DNA from: Serratia liquefaciens
Lineage (GTDB): Bacteria; Pseudomonadota; Gammaproteobacteria; Enterobacterales; Enterobacteriaceae
Direction: 5' to 3'
NCBI GenBank assembly: GCA_012719855.1
Contig: JAAXZN010000017.1
Coordinates: forward strand, 107,483 to 171,482
Length of the DNA: 64,000 nt
Numbering within the stretch: position 1 is the first letter of the stretch; each line of letters begins with the position of its first letter. Shown in pieces: positions 19,384-31,356 of this stretch. The notes under the pieces are model-generated. The model saw nothing but the letters and a program-made list of their open reading frames with translations. It ran no database searches and had not been told where the DNA came from. Made by a program: the position numbers and the translations under genes.

Positions 19384-19668
19384 ATGAAATCTTTGAAAAT
19401 GATTGTTGCAGCGTTAGTTGTGGGTTCCGTGTCTTTCAGCACCCTGGCGGCGACCTTGCTGACCAAGGAAGATCTGGATAAGAATCCGGGTAAATACGAG
19501 AAGCTCGGTACGGTAACCACCACCGCACAAACCACATCGCCGATGGATGCTAAAGAAGAGCTGTCCAAACTGGCTGATGAGAAAGGCGGACAATATTACG
19601 TGATCCTGGCAGGCCGTGAGCACGGCAAGTTCAGTGCTATCGCCGAAGTGTACAAAGACAAGCAATAA
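19384..19668 (+). CDS. Small secreted YhcN/BhsA-family (DUF1471) protein
   Basis: 94 residues. A signal peptide (MKSLKMIVAALVVGSVSFSTLAA, cut near residue 23) leads to a compact domain with YEKLGTVTTT and GGQYYVILAGREHGKFSAIAEVYKD, typical of the DUF1471 periplasmic proteins. Relatives in E. coli (YhcN, BhsA, YahO) respond to acid, peroxide or other stress; the function of this one is unknown. I choose the ATG at 19384 because GAGAGG lies 7 bases upstream; an ATG at 19378 is possible. It sits alone between bioH and feoC, not a neighbour I know from E. coli. Confidence 0.85.
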   Translation: MKSLKMIVAALVVGSVSFSTLAATLLTKEDLDKNPGKYEKLGTVTTTAQTTSPMDAKEELSKLADEKGGQYYVILAGREHGKFSAIAEVYKDKQ

Positions 19669-19676
19669 TCCAGAAG

Positions 19677-19700
19677 GGGGCGCGTCTCGTGCCGCGCCCC
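19677..19700. terminator. G+C-rich hairpin between YhcN-like gene and feoC
   Basis: GGGGCGCG (19677-19684) pairs with CGCGCCCC (19693-19700) across an 8-base loop. The genes converge here. There is no T-tract worth the name, so it is only a probable terminator. Confidence 0.5.
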
Positions 19701-19705
19701 GCCTC

Positions 19706-19948
19706 TCAGTGTTTTAACCGATATATCACCGTACTGCTGCACGCTTTGCCTTCCGGACAGCTTTTGCAACTGCCGCTCAGGCAAGCGCTGTTATCCTGCT
19801 CGATACGCTCCACTTTTCCCATCGCGACCAAACGCTCCAGCATTGCCTGCACCAGCGGCAGCGGGGCCGCCAACTGACGGCTGAGCTGAAGCGCCTGCAC
19901 GCTACCGTGCAGCGCCAATGCGTCACGGATCTGCAGCAGGCCGGCCAT
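19706..19948 (-). CDS. feoC: FeoC, small winged-helix accessory protein of ferrous iron transport
   Basis: 80 residues (E. coli 78). A winged-helix fold (MAGLLQIRDALALHGSVQALQLSRQL...) ends in the cysteine loop CLSGSCKSCPEGKAC, a probable Fe-S site. It protects FeoB from FtsH proteolysis in Salmonella and may sense oxygen or iron. The start ATG overlaps the feoB stop by one base (TGATG). I reject the longer frame start at 19978 inside feoB. Confidence 0.93.
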   Translation of the reverse strand: MAGLLQIRDALALHGSVQALQLSRQLAAPLPLVQAMLERLVAMGKVERIEQDNSACLSGSCKSCPEGKACSSTVIYRLKH

Positions 19949-22263
19949 CAGTGGCAATTGCCCTTGGCACCCTGACAACAGGCCGCCGGAGTGGCGTTGC
20001 TCAGGCGTACCGTGACCCGACTACGTGCCCGACGCAGGCCGAACAGGATCAGCAGATTGAACACCACCACGATGGCGATCGCCGTCAGGCTGTACTGCGG
20101 ATGCTGGCTGAAGGTGGCAATCTGATAAAACAGCGTGGCCAGCGAGTAGGCGACGTTCAATCCCCAGAGAATGGAGAAGGTCATCCAGCCGCGGCTGGAT
20201 TCGCGGGCGATGGCCCCCATCACCGAGACGCAAGGGACGTACAGCAAGACAAAGATCAGGTAACTGTAGGCCGAAACCCCGGAACCGAATTTGCTGCTCA
20301 TAACGCCCATTGAGCCGACGTCCATTTCCCCGTCGCCTTTGCTGGCCTCAATCGGGTTGGACAGTACGCTCAGGCTGAAGGTGTCTTTCAGCCCTTGCCA
20401 GGTGGTGTCCAATGCGCCACCCAGTTCATCCAGCAGGTTAAAGTTGGCGGCATCAAACTCGGTGCTATTGATATGTTCGGCGGTGTACAGGGTATTTAGC
20501 GTACCGACCACCACTTCTTTCGCCATGGCACCGGTCACCAGGCCGACGGTTGCCTGCCAGTTGTCGCTGTGCACACCCATCGGTTTCAGCAGCGGCGTCA
20601 ACACCTTGGAGACCGACGCCAGCGCCGAGTCATTAATGTTATCCACCGGCTTGCCGCTGAACGAAAAGCTGTTCAGGCCGCCAATAAAGATGCTGGCAAT
20701 CACAATCACCTTACCGGCGCGCAGCACGAAGCCTTTCAGGCGCTGCCAGGTTTGCAGCAGCAGGCTTTTCAGGTGCGGTACGTGGTAAACCGGCAGCTCC
20801 ATCACGAAGGGGGAGGCTTCACCGCGCATGATGGTGTACTTCAACACCAATCCGGTGAGGATCGCCACCACAATGCCGAGCATATACAAGGAGAACACCA
20901 CCCCCGCGCCGTCCTGGCCAAAGAAGGCGGCGGCAAACACGGCGAAGATTGCCAATCGGGCACCGCAGGACATGAAGGGTGCCATCATGATGGTAATCAG
21001 GCGTTCGCGCTGCGCATCCAGCGTGCGAGCGCCCATGATTGAAGGAACGTTACAGCCGAAGCCGACGATCAGCGGCACGAAGGACTTGCCGGGCAACCCG
21101 AGCGCCTGCATCAGACGATCCATCACGAATGCCGCACGCGCCATATAGCCGGAGTCTTCGAGGAACGACAGGAACAGGTACATCATGCCGATTTGCGGCA
21201 CCAGCGGCAGCACGGTGTTGATACCGCCACCGACCCCCTGCGCCAGGAAAATGGTCAGCCATTCAGGGAAGTGCAGGGTATAGCCCAGCCATTGAATACC
21301 CTGAATAAAGATTGCCGCCGACCCGATATCGAAGATCGGTTGCAGTGCGCCGCCGAGGTTGATGGCCAGCAGGAACATCAAATACATCACCAGCAGGAAG
21401 ATGGGTACCCCTAACCAGCGATTGAGGATCACTTTATCCAGCGCTTCGGTCAGGCGGTTCGGCATGGCCTGCTGTGAATTGCTGACGGCATCGCACAGGG
21501 TGGCGATTGACTGATAACGCGCATCGGCAATCACCAGGGCCGGGTCTTCCTGTTGCTGGCGTTGCAGCGCCTGTCTGGCGGCCGGCAGCAGGGCCGCCGC
21601 AGGGCCGGCAAGCTGGTGGCTGTAGATATCGCCTTCCAGCATCTGCAGCGCCAGCCAGCGGCGTTGCTCGCTTGGCAGGGTCTGCGGCATGGCGTCGCTC
21701 AGCGTGGTCATTTCCTTGAGCAGCAACGGCGGGTAGTTCACCAGTGCTCTTAATTCGTTGAACTGATGGTTGTCGATCATCTGCTTCAGCACGCCAATGC
21801 CGTCGGCTTTGGTGGACACCATCGGCACCACCGGGCAGCCGAGACGCGCTGACAGTGCCGCGATATCGATATTAATTTTTTGGCTTTTGGCGATATCCAA
21901 CATATTCAGCGCGACAATGCAGGGGATGCCCAGCTCCAGCAGTTGCAGCGTCAGATACAGATTGCGTTCCAGGTTGGAGGCATCGACTACGTTGATCAGC
22001 AGATCGGCGTCGCCGCTGAGAATGTAGTGACAGGCAATTTGCTCGTCGAGTGAGGTTTGCTCCGAGATGGTGGTCAGGGAGTAGGTGCCGGGCAGATCGA
22101 CCAGTTTCACCTGCGATTGCGGCGTGGTGAACAGGCCTTCTTTGCGCTCAACCGTCACGCCAGCCCAGTTACCGACCCGCTGGCGCGCCCCGGTCAGCTG
22201 GTTGAACAGCGTAGTTTTGCCGGAGTTGGGGTTGCCTATTAAGCCAATCGTGAGTTTTTTCAT
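19948..22263 (-). CDS. feoB: FeoB, ferrous iron transporter with N-terminal GTPase domain
   Basis: 771 residues (E. coli 773). The G domain has GNPNSGKTT (G1, residues 10-18), DLPGTYSL (G3) and NMLD (G4), then a helical spacer and a polytopic membrane domain from about residue 285 with the two Gate segments (for example VGFGCNVPSIMGARTL). It imports Fe2+ across the inner membrane. It lies between feoA (65 bases upstream) and feoC. Confidence 0.97.
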   Translation of the reverse strand: MKKLTIGLIGNPNSGKTTLFNQLTGARQRVGNWAGVTVERKEGLFTTPQSQVKLVDLPGTYSLTTISEQTSLDEQIACHYILSGDADLLINVVDASNLERNLYLTLQLLELGIPCIVALNMLDIAKSQKINIDIAALSARLGCPVVPMVSTKADGIGVLKQMIDNHQFNELRALVNYPPLLLKEMTTLSDAMPQTLPSEQRRWLALQMLEGDIYSHQLAGPAAALLPAARQALQRQQQEDPALVIADARYQSIATLCDAVSNSQQAMPNRLTEALDKVILNRWLGVPIFLLVMYLMFLLAINLGGALQPIFDIGSAAIFIQGIQWLGYTLHFPEWLTIFLAQGVGGGINTVLPLVPQIGMMYLFLSFLEDSGYMARAAFVMDRLMQALGLPGKSFVPLIVGFGCNVPSIMGARTLDAQRERLITIMMAPFMSCGARLAIFAVFAAAFFGQDGAGVVFSLYMLGIVVAILTGLVLKYTIMRGEASPFVMELPVYHVPHLKSLLLQTWQRLKGFVLRAGKVIVIASIFIGGLNSFSFSGKPVDNINDSALASVSKVLTPLLKPMGVHSDNWQATVGLVTGAMAKEVVVGTLNTLYTAEHINSTEFDAANFNLLDELGGALDTTWQGLKDTFSLSVLSNPIEASKGDGEMDVGSMGVMSSKFGSGVSAYSYLIFVLLYVPCVSVMGAIARESSRGWMTFSILWGLNVAYSLATLFYQIATFSQHPQYSLTAIAIVVVFNLLILFGLRRARSRVTVRLSNATPAACCQGAKGNCH

Positions 22264-22328
22264 AGTTTAGCGTGATATCAGTCGAAGAAAATTGGGCCAG
22301 GCGATGCGCATGGCCAAGGCACAACGGC

Positions 22329-22553
22329 TCAGGATTGGCCGTCGAGCAGGATCAGGGCCAGATCTTTCCGGCGCAGCACCAGGCTGACGCGGCGGGTTTT
22401 GATTTCTATGGGATCACCCAATGGCGCTACGCGTACCACTTCAAATGACGACCCTGGCAGCATGCCGAGGGATAAAAGCTTTTGGCGATAAGCCGGGCCG
22501 ATTTCATTAGCGAAGCCGGCGATCTTATAAGATCGTTTAGGCAGAAGATGCAT
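22329..22553 (-). CDS. feoA: FeoA, SH3-like partner of FeoB
   Basis: 74 residues (E. coli 75). The SH3-like beta barrel shows [31 protein letters not shown], nearly identical to E. coli FeoA. It is a cytoplasmic protein that binds FeoB and is needed for Fe2+ uptake. It is the first gene of feoABC, with a Fur-box-like sequence about 140 bases upstream. Confidence 0.96.
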   Translation of the reverse strand: MHLLPKRSYKIAGFANEIGPAYRQKLLSLGMLPGSSFEVVRVAPLGDPIEIKTRRVSLVLRRKDLALILLDGQS

Positions 22554-23185
22554 GTAACCTTCTCTAAGCCCAGGCTATTGGGCTGGTGATGATAAAAGAA
22601 CGTTCCAATGGCCGTTCCAGGGTAACACCCGGAAACCGCCGACGTTTTCAATCCATGAGGTAATGCAGTGAACACGCAAAATAATAATAGTGAGAATAAT
22701 TATCGTATTCAATACAAAAAATAGGGGTATTGGTAACCAAAGGTTGTGGCGATCACATTTAGTGAATGCAATTGCCTGACAGCGCTATTTTTATCACCGT
22801 GCCGGGCGGGGTGCAAATGCGAATGGTGAGTTAAATCAGTTACGTTATTGTAGTAATTTTTTCTATTTTGAAAAAATTAACGACATATTCGACTGCTTTT
22901 ATTCGATGGCGTCACTATCGGTATTTATTTGGCAACATTTAACAGGCTGAATACGAGCGCTAACCATTTGTGTTTCGCTGGGAAATGCTGAAATGAGAAT
23001 TTAATGTTAATAACGATGTTAATGAATGGCGATTCGACGCTTTTTTCGGGCTTAAAGTCGGAGTGATTATTGCTGTCGGTGGCGCGGAAGAAGAATGCAG
23101 TTTTATTGAGGCGGGTCAAAAAAAGGTGAGGATATTTAGCGGAAAAGGGAGAGGTTAACCCCTCCCTGTGCATCTTGCGTTTTGA
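22554..23185. promoter_or_regulatory. feoA-tex intergenic region with Fur-like box
   Basis: 632 bases, distinctly A+T-rich between 22680 and 23130, with no supported gene. Near 22684-22704 the minus strand reads GATAATTATTCTCACTATT, close to the Fur consensus (three GATAAT-like hexamers). A short hairpin AGCCCA/TGGGCT (22567-22572 and 22579-22584) lies in the feoA leader. At the right end is the tex terminator (23147-23166). In E. coli feo is repressed by Fur and activated by FNR; I could not place an FNR box with confidence. Confidence 0.55.
23141..23166 (-). terminator. Terminator of tex
   Basis: On the minus strand GGGAGGGG-TTAA-CCTCTCCC (23147-23166) forms an 8-bp stem with one G-U pair, followed by TTTTCC. 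It lies 20 bases after the tex stop. Confidence 0.75.
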
Positions 23186-25516
23186 CTACGACTTTTTGCC
23201 GAAGGCGGCAGCCAGTGCGTCGCCCATGGCGCTGTTGCCAGCCGAGGTGTTGCCACCGCGCGGTTTAGCTTTATTGGCCTGCGGTCGGGTAGCGTTGTCC
23301 CGGGCCGGCGCCGAATTGCCGCCGCGGCGTGGGGAACCTTCACCCGGTTGCTCGTCCAGGCGCATGCTCAATGCGATGCGTTTACGTTGCAGATCCACTT
23401 CCATCACCTTCACTTTGACGATATCGCCGGCTTTCACCACGGTGTGCGGATCTTCGACAAACTTGTCCGCCAGCGAGGAGATATGCACCAGTCCATCCTG
23501 ATGCACGCCGATATCCACAAAGGCACCGAAGTTGGTGACGTTGGTGACCGAACCTTCCAGGATCATTCCCGGTTGCAGGTCGTTGAGGGTTTCCACGCCT
23601 TCGGCGAAGGTTGCGGTTTTGAATTCCGGACGAGGATCGCGGCCCGGTTTCTCCAGCTCCTTCAGGATGTCGGTCACCGTCGGCACACCGAACTTCTCGT
23701 CTGTAAAGTCGCTGGCCTTCAGGCTACGCACCGCCGCCGGGTTGCCCATCAGATCTTGCAGAGCCTGACGAGTTGCCGCCAGAATGCGTTCGACCACCGG
23801 GTAGGTTTCCGGGTGAACCGTCGATGCGTCCAGCGGGTTGTCGCCGTGGTTGATACGCAGGAAGCCGGCGCACTGTTCAAAGGCTTTCGGCCCCAAGCGA
23901 CTGACTTTCAGCAGCTGTTCGCGGTTGCTGAAGCGACCATTTTCGTCGCGCCAGGTGACGATGTTCTGCGCCATCATGCGCGTCAGGCCAGCTACGCGGG
24001 TCAACAGCGGCACCGAGGCGGTGTTCAGATCGACGCCGACGGCGTTAACGCAGTCTTCGACCACGGAATCGAGCTTTTTCGCCAGTTGGCTTTGGCTGAC
24101 GTCATGCTGATACTGACCGACGCCGATGGATTTCGGGTCGATTTTGACCAGCTCGGCCAGCGGATCCTGCAGACGACGTGCGATGGATACCGCACCGCGC
24201 AGCGAGACGTCGAGGTTAGGGAACTCCAGCGCCGCCAGTTCGGAAGCGGAGTACACCGAAGCGCCGGCTTCGCTGACGATCACCTTCTGCGCTTTGACTT
24301 CGCTGAACTGCTGTTGCAAGTCGAGGTAAAAGCGTTCGGTCTCGCGCGATGCGGTGCCGTTGCCGATGGCGACCAGTTCCACTTTATGCTTGATGCACAG
24401 TGCGGCGACGATGGCTGCGGCTTTGGCGGCCTGGCCCGTGTGCGGGTAAACGGTGTCCGTGGCGACCAGCTTGCCGGTAGCATCGACTACCGCCACTTTG
24501 ACCCCGGTACGCAGGCCCGGATCCAGCCCCATGGTGGCGCGCATACCGGCCGGTGCCGCCATCAGCAGGTCATGCATGTTACGGGCAAAGACGTTGATCG
24601 CTTCGTCTTCCGCACGTTCGCGCACGGTGCTCATCAGTTCGGTTTCCAGATGCAGCAGCACCTTGATACGCCAGGTCCAGTTGACCACCGCTTTGCGCCA
24701 GGCGTCCGCCGGAGCATCATTCAGGCGCAGATCCAGGTGGCTGATGATGATCAGCTCCGCCTGGCTTTCGCGTGGGGCTTCTTCAAACTGAGGATCGGCA
24801 TTCAGCGCCAACTGCAGTACGCCTTCGTTACGGCCGCGGAACATGGCCAGCGCACGGTGCGATGGCACCTGGGCAATGGGTTCATGGTGATCGAAATAGT
24901 CGCGGAACTTGGCCCCGGCCTCTTCCTTGCCTTCCACCACTTTGGACACCAGATGCGCATGTTTCCACAGGTAGTTACGGACCTTGGCCAGCAATGCGGC
25001 GTCTTCGGCGAAACGCTCCATCAGGATGTAACGCGCGCCGTCGAGGGCGGCTTTTACGTCCGCCACGCCTTTGTCCGCATCAACGTAGCCTTCGGCCAGT
25101 TGTTCAGGTTGCTGCTGAGGATCCTGCCACAAGGTGTCCGCCAGAGGCTCCAGACCGGCTTCAATCGCGATCTGACCGCGGGTGCGGCGCTTGGGTTTGT
25201 AAGGCAGGTAGAGGTCTTCGAGTTCGGTTTTGCTTTGCGTGGCGGTGATCGCCGTCGCCAGCTGTTCGGTCAGTTTGCCCTGCTCGTCGATCGATTTAAG
25301 GATGGTCTGACGGCGGTCTTCCAGTTCACGCAGATAACCCAGGCGGGTTTCCAGCTGGCGCAGTTGGGTATCGTCCAGACCCCCGGTGACTTCCTTACGA
25401 TAGCGTGCAATAAAGGGCACGGTATTACCTTCATCCAGCAGACGGATGGCGGAGTCAACTTGCTCCGGCCGGGCCTGCAGTTCTGTTGCAATAATGCGGC
25501 TCAGTGGGTCATTCAT
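23186..25516 (-). CDS. tex: Tex (YhgF), S1-domain RNA-binding transcription accessory protein
   Basis: 776 residues (E. coli 773). Domain order: N-terminal helical region with [19 protein letters not shown], a YqgF/RuvX-like fold (about 330-460, [19 protein letters not shown]), helix-hairpin-helix segments (about 500-560) and a C-terminal S1 domain (about 650-725, [21 protein letters not shown]). It is a conserved cytoplasmic nucleic-acid-binding protein linked to transcription and RNA stability. I start at MNDPLSRII (25516), not the 33-codon-longer frame. A 728-codon antisense frame across it is a shadow. Confidence 0.96.
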   Translation of the reverse strand: MNDPLSRIIATELQARPEQVDSAIRLLDEGNTVPFIARYRKEVTGGLDDTQLRQLETRLGYLRELEDRRQTILKSIDEQGKLTEQLATAITATQSKTELEDLYLPYKPKRRTRGQIAIEAGLEPLADTLWQDPQQQPEQLAEGYVDADKGVADVKAALDGARYILMERFAEDAALLAKVRNYLWKHAHLVSKVVEGKEEAGAKFRDYFDHHEPIAQVPSHRALAMFRGRNEGVLQLALNADPQFEEAPRESQAELIIISHLDLRLNDAPADAWRKAVVNWTWRIKVLLHLETELMSTVRERAEDEAINVFARNMHDLLMAAPAGMRATMGLDPGLRTGVKVAVVDATGKLVATDTVYPHTGQAAKAAAIVAALCIKHKVELVAIGNGTASRETERFYLDLQQQFSEVKAQKVIVSEAGASVYSASELAALEFPNLDVSLRGAVSIARRLQDPLAELVKIDPKSIGVGQYQHDVSQSQLAKKLDSVVEDCVNAVGVDLNTASVPLLTRVAGLTRMMAQNIVTWRDENGRFSNREQLLKVSRLGPKAFEQCAGFLRINHGDNPLDASTVHPETYPVVERILAATRQALQDLMGNPAAVRSLKASDFTDEKFGVPTVTDILKELEKPGRDPRPEFKTATFAEGVETLNDLQPGMILEGSVTNVTNFGAFVDIGVHQDGLVHISSLADKFVEDPHTVVKAGDIVKVKVMEVDLQRKRIALSMRLDEQPGEGSPRRGGNSAPARDNATRPQANKAKPRGGNTSAGNSAMGDALAAAFGKKS

Positions 25517-25673
25517 AAGTCTGGTATCTGTTGAGAACGGTTGGTAAACAGGGGGACAGTTATACGGATTGCGCGGAGAAAATGCCAGTGGAGCGGGCCG
25601 CCTCTCGACAGCCATAGCGCGTAAAGCGGCCTGTACTGCGGCGACGGGCGGTCGCTCGGAAAAAACTGAAATC

Positions 25674-26147
25674 TTATTTTACGTACTCGATCTCATTCAC
25701 GTACCACAGGGCATCGCCGACCGGCGTATTGACGGTGGCGGCATCGCCCACTTCTTTTTTAAGCAGCGCGCGGGCCATTGGCGCATCGATGGAGATGTAG
25801 TCTCGGCGGCCAAAAATCTCGTCATAGCCGACGATGCGGAAGCGTTTAATGTCGCCGTCCTCGTTTTCCACCACCACCCAGGCGCCGAAGAACACTTTGC
25901 CTTCCTGCTGCGGCGAGTAATCGACAATCTTCAATTGCTCGAGGCATTTGGTCAGGTAGCGCACGCGGCGATCGATTTCCCGCAGTCGCTTTTTATTGTA
26001 CTGATAATCGGCATTTTCACTTCTGTCGCCGAGGCTGGCTGCCCAGGTCACTTTTTTGGTGACCTCTGGCCGATCTTCGCGCCAGAGAAAGTCTAATTCC
26101 TGCTTTAGCTTGTCGTAACCTTCGCGGGTTATCAGCTGCGTTCTCAT
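25674..26147 (-). CDS. greB: GreB, transcript cleavage factor
   Basis: 157 residues (E. coli 158). An N-terminal coiled coil with the acidic tip at [19 protein letters not shown] is followed by a C-terminal FKBP-like domain ([24 protein letters not shown]). It enters the RNA polymerase secondary channel and stimulates cleavage of backtracked RNA. It is divergent from ompR and followed by tex, as in E. coli. Confidence 0.97.
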   Translation of the reverse strand: MRTQLITREGYDKLKQELDFLWREDRPEVTKKVTWAASLGDRSENADYQYNKKRLREIDRRVRYLTKCLEQLKIVDYSPQQEGKVFFGAWVVVENEDGDIKRFRIVGYDEIFGRRDYISIDAPMARALLKKEVGDAATVNTPVGDALWYVNEIEYVK

Positions 26148-26565
26148 CGTGGTTCCGCCTTTAGGGGCATATCAAAGGGAAGGACGTCATTGCATTGGCA
26201 AAGTGTCGCACAAACTCGCATCGGGCTGTAGGCTGCTGTTGCACAATCAAATGAGCGTTAATCATCGGCTACGCGGCAAAATTGCCGGTGCTCGCGTTTC
26301 TTATCGCCCCGGCTGAGTTACACTGCCGAATCAGCCGTCGGGTATGCCCGCCTGCCATAAGACGCGGCGCTAGTAAATTTAACCTATGCGCATCGGGATT
26401 TTGGCGGATCGTCGCGGGCATTTTGATGAAAATTGTTGATAAATGGGCAAAAGAATAAGCTTTGTAACAATTTCGTCTAGAATATATACCATTAAACGCT
26501 GTCCGAAATGACAGGGTTTTTTAACAATATTCACGTCAGGCAATAAAGCCTTTGGGAGTAATACA
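26148..26565. promoter_or_regulatory. greB-ompR divergent intergenic region
   Basis: 418 bases with no gene. The right part holds the ompR promoter at 26462-26490. The left 250 bases should contain the greB promoter, which I cannot place with confidence. Confidence 0.6.
26462..26490 (+). promoter_or_regulatory. Promoter of ompR-envZ
   Basis: A -35 TTGTAA (26462-26467), a 17-base spacer and a -10 TATACC (26485-26490) lie 76 bases before ompR. The leader then runs through GACAGGGTTTTTTAACA to a GGGAGT ribosome site. Confidence 0.6.
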
Positions 26566-28661
<2,096 letters not shown>

Positions 28662-28677
28662 CAGTGAGGTTGCCCTG

Positions 28678-29157
28678 TCAGGGCTTTCTGCTCATCACGT
28701 AGTACTCCGCCGCTTCTTCATGCAGACGCCGACCGGTGCTGGCTTGCCAGGGATCGATTAACTCAATGCCGCAATGGATAAAGTCTTGGGTATTGCGCGT
28801 GGCCAGGATGGCACCGTAATGCAGGCAGGTGGCGGCGATTTGGGTGTCAGGAAAGCTGACGCCGATGCCTTGGCGGCGGTTGGCACCCATTAATTCCGCA
28901 TGCTGCAGAGCGCAGCCAGTATCAAAGGGCAAAACTCTTTCCGAAAACTCCTCATGCAGCATGACACCGAGATTGGTTTGCAACTCGGACTGTCTTTTGC
29001 CATAGGGCATACGGGCTATGCCGGTATATAGCTCCGCGACTACGACAGCGCTCAGATAGAATTGATAGGTGTCTTGTTGGTCCAGCCACCTTAAGACGTG
29101 ATAATGAGGCGCCGGACGCAGCAATTCTGAAACTACATTGGTATCGAGAATAATCAT
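28678..29157 (-). CDS. FitB/VapC-type PIN-domain ribonuclease toxin
   Basis: 159 residues with the PIN fold. The four acidic positions are present: Asp5 (MIILDTNVVSELLRP), Glu42 (VVVAELYTGI), Asp104 (SFPDTQIAAT) and Asp125 (TRNTQDF). The opening and the TRNTQDF block are close to Neisseria FitB. Such toxins cleave RNA unless bound by their antitoxin. The start ATG overlaps the antitoxin stop by four bases, the usual coupling for such pairs. It lies between the convergent envZ and pckA, a place that holds no such pair in E. coli K-12. The intact active site suggests a functional toxin. Confidence 0.88.
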   Translation of the reverse strand: MIILDTNVVSELLRPAPHYHVLRWLDQQDTYQFYLSAVVVAELYTGIARMPYGKRQSELQTNLGVMLHEEFSERVLPFDTGCALQHAELMGANRRQGIGVSFPDTQIAATCLHYGAILATRNTQDFIHCGIELIDPWQASTGRRLHEEAAEYYVMSRKP

Positions 29158-29414
29158 ACCTGGTCGTCGTCGTCAAAGGTGACAATCCGCGGCGGTGTTT
29201 TATCACGCGGCGGGATCTCCAGCTCAACGCCACCCAATTCGGCAAAGTGTTGATGCATACGCGTGCCTAAACCATAGCGCGGCGGTTTTTTCACTAAGGC
29301 CTGTTTCAAAATCATTCGAGCTTCCTCCTCCATGGAATGGCCATTTTTTGCTGCCGAGACGCGCAGCAACTCCTTTACTTCGTCATCCAGATTTCTGACG
29401 GTTATGGTAGCCAT
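29154..29414 (-). CDS. FitA-type ribbon-helix-helix antitoxin
   Basis: 86 residues. The N-terminal ribbon-helix-helix (MATITVRNLDDEVKELLRVSAAKNGHSMEEEARMIL) binds DNA, and the C-terminal part (GTRMHQHFAELGGVELEIP) resembles the toxin-binding segment of FitA. I start at MATITV (29414), preceded by GGAGG; the longer frame to 29444 lacks a ribosome site. It probably represses its own operon together with the toxin. Confidence 0.88.
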   Translation of the reverse strand: MATITVRNLDDEVKELLRVSAAKNGHSMEEEARMILKQALVKKPPRYGLGTRMHQHFAELGGVELEIPPRDKTPPRIVTFDDDDQV

Positions 29415-29450
29415 TGAAACCTCCGTTGCTATCAATGATTGCACTGCATT

Positions 29451-29479
29451 ATTATCTCTTTGTACAGGTCAAAAAACAA
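29451..29479 (-). promoter_or_regulatory. Promoter of the FitAB-like operon
   Basis: On the minus strand a -35 TTGTTT (29474-29479) and a -10 GATAAT (29451-29456) are separated by 17 bases, 37 bases before the antitoxin start. The near-palindrome TGCACTGCA at 29440-29448 just downstream is a possible operator. Confidence 0.6.
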
Positions 29480-29488
29480 TCGATATAA

Positions 29489-29516
29489 ATAAAAAAAGGC
29501 GTGATATCCACGCCTT
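29489..29516 (-). terminator. Terminator of pckA
   Basis: On the minus strand AAGGCGTG-GATAT-CACGCCTT (29496-29516) forms an 8-bp perfect stem followed by TTTTT. It lies 25 bases after the pckA stop and immediately before the toxin-antitoxin promoter. Confidence 0.88.
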
Positions 29517-29540
29517 AGATGAAGCTGTAAAAAGAGGGTA

Positions 29541-31160
29541 TTACAGTTTTGGACCGGCGCTGACCAGTGCGGCACCTGCCGGGGTGTCAGTGTATTTGTC
29601 AAAGTTGGTGACAAAACGCTCGGCCAAATCCTGCGCTTTCTCTTGCCATTGCTCAAGGCTGGCGTAAGTGGCGCGGGGATCCAGAATGTCCGGGTTAACG
29701 CCCGGCAGTGAGGTTGGCATCGCCAGATCGAAGATAGGCAGAGTAATGGTTTCTGCCTTATCGATTTCACCGCTGAGGATCGCATCGATAATGCCGCGAG
29801 TATCTTTGATTGAAATGCGTTTACCGGTGCCGTTCCAGCCGGTGTTGACCAGGTAGGCCTGGGCACCCGCAGCCTGCATGCGCTTCACCAGGACTTCGGC
29901 GTACTGCGTTGGGTGCAGCGACAGGAAGGCTGCGCCGAAGCAGGCGGAGAAGGTTGGGGTCGGCTCGGTCACGCCGCGTTCGGTACCGGCCAGCTTGGCG
30001 GTAAAGCCGGACAGGAAGTGGTACTGGGTCTGGTTGGCGGTCAGGCGAGAAACCGGTGGCAGCACGCCGAAGGCGTCTGCGGTCAGGAAGATCACCTTGG
30101 TGGCGTGGCCAGCCTTGGAAACCGGCTTGACGATGTTCTGGATGTGATAGATCGGGTAGGAAACGCGGGTGTTCTCGGTTTTCGAGCCGTCGTTGAAATC
30201 AATCGTACCGTCGGCCAGCACCGTAACGTTTTCCAGCAGCGCATCGCGTTTGATGGCGTGATAGATATCCGGCTCGGCTTCTTCGGACAGCTTGATGGTT
30301 TTGGCGTAGCAACCGCCTTCGAAGTTGAACACGCCGTCGTCATCCCAGCCGTGTTCGTCATCGCCAATCAGCTGGCGTTTTGGATCGGTGGACAGGGTGG
30401 TTTTGCCGGTGCCGGACAGGCCGAAGAATACCGCCACGTCGCCTTTTTCACCCACGTTGGCCGAGCAGTGCATGGAAGCGATGCCTTTCAGCGGCAGCAG
30501 GTAGTTCATCATGGAGAACATACCCTTTTTCATTTCGCCGCCGTACCAGGTGCCGCCAATCAGCTGCATGCGTTCGGTCAGGTTGAAAGCGACAAAGTTC
30601 TCCGAGTTCAGGCCCTGTTGCTGCCAGTTCGGGTTAGTGCATTTGGCGCCGTTCATCACCACGAAGTCCGGTTCGAAATCCTGCAGTTCTTCTTCCGTCG
30701 GGCGAATGAACATGTTTTTGACGAAGTGTGCCTGCCAGGCAACCTCGGTGATAAAGCGGACTTTCAAGCGTGAGTCGGCGTTGGCACCGCAGAAGGTATC
30801 TACCACAAACAGGCGTTTGCCGGAGAGCTGCGTGGTGACCAGCTGTTTCAGGTCAGCCCAAATTTCTGGACTGAGGGGTTTGTTGTCGTTTTTTCCTTTG
30901 CCCTGATCGGCCCACCAGACGGTGTCGCGGGTGATGTCGTCACGGACGATGTACTTATCTTTCGGGGAACGGCCGGTAAAAATACCGGTGTCGACGGATA
31001 CAGCACCCAGCTTGGTTACGACCCCACGTTCATAACCTTCCAGAGATGGGTCTGTTTCTTCCTTGAACAGCAAGTCATAACTCGGGTTGTGAACGATTTC
31101 GCCGACGTTATGAATCCCATAAGCGGCCAGATCCTGAGGGGTTATACCTTTAACACGCAT
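29541..31160 (-). CDS. pckA: PckA, ATP-dependent phosphoenolpyruvate carboxykinase
   Basis: 539 residues (E. coli 540). The ATP-binding loop is [11 protein letters not shown] (about 248-258), followed by the metal-binding [21 protein letters not shown] and the substrate-binding [10 protein letters not shown] and [13 protein letters not shown]. It converts oxaloacetate and ATP to phosphoenolpyruvate and CO2, the gluconeogenic entry step. It is monocistronic, with its own terminator. Confidence 0.98.
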   Translation of the reverse strand: MRVKGITPQDLAAYGIHNVGEIVHNPSYDLLFKEETDPSLEGYERGVVTKLGAVSVDTGIFTGRSPKDKYIVRDDITRDTVWWADQGKGKNDNKPLSPEIWADLKQLVTTQLSGKRLFVVDTFCGANADSRLKVRFITEVAWQAHFVKNMFIRPTEEELQDFEPDFVVMNGAKCTNPNWQQQGLNSENFVAFNLTERMQLIGGTWYGGEMKKGMFSMMNYLLPLKGIASMHCSANVGEKGDVAVFFGLSGTGKTTLSTDPKRQLIGDDEHGWDDDGVFNFEGGCYAKTIKLSEEAEPDIYHAIKRDALLENVTVLADGTIDFNDGSKTENTRVSYPIYHIQNIVKPVSKAGHATKVIFLTADAFGVLPPVSRLTANQTQYHFLSGFTAKLAGTERGVTEPTPTFSACFGAAFLSLHPTQYAEVLVKRMQAAGAQAYLVNTGWNGTGKRISIKDTRGIIDAILSGEIDKAETITLPIFDLAMPTSLPGVNPDILDPRATYASLEQWQEKAQDLAERFVTNFDKYTDTPAGAALVSAGPKL

Positions 31161-31319
31161 GTCACTACTCCTTGGTCACAGAATTTCTGGCGCCAATTGT
31201 AGGGATTCAGCAGCGAGTAACCGCGATAGGTATCAAATATTTAACGTTTTAGTCGGTTTTTCGTTACGATCTGAGAGATAGCACACGGAAAAAAGCAAAC
31301 GTGCAAACGAGGTGAATGA

Positions 31320-31340
31320 GCGGGCGCAGGGCGCGCCCGC
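31320..31340 (-). terminator. G+C-rich hairpin downstream of hslO
   Basis: GCGGGCGC (31320-31327) pairs perfectly with GCGCCCGC (31333-31340) around a five-base loop, just past the hslO stop. No T-tract follows, so termination strength is uncertain. Confidence 0.5.
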
Positions 31341-31356
31341 CGATATGGGGTGCTAC

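Noticed and set aside
19197..19481. 94-codon frame overlapping the YhcN-family gene
   Set aside because: It runs through the palindrome and out of frame over the signal peptide of the real gene, which has a clear ribosome site.
22925..23173. 82-codon minus-strand frame between tex and feoA
   Set aside because: It crosses the tex terminator, lacks a ribosome site and shows no protein-like pattern.
23348..25534. 728-codon open frame on the plus strand opposite tex
   Set aside because: It is a shadow of the G+C-rich tex gene: no ribosome site, His/Gln/Phe-rich composition typical of antisense frames, and no recognisable domain.
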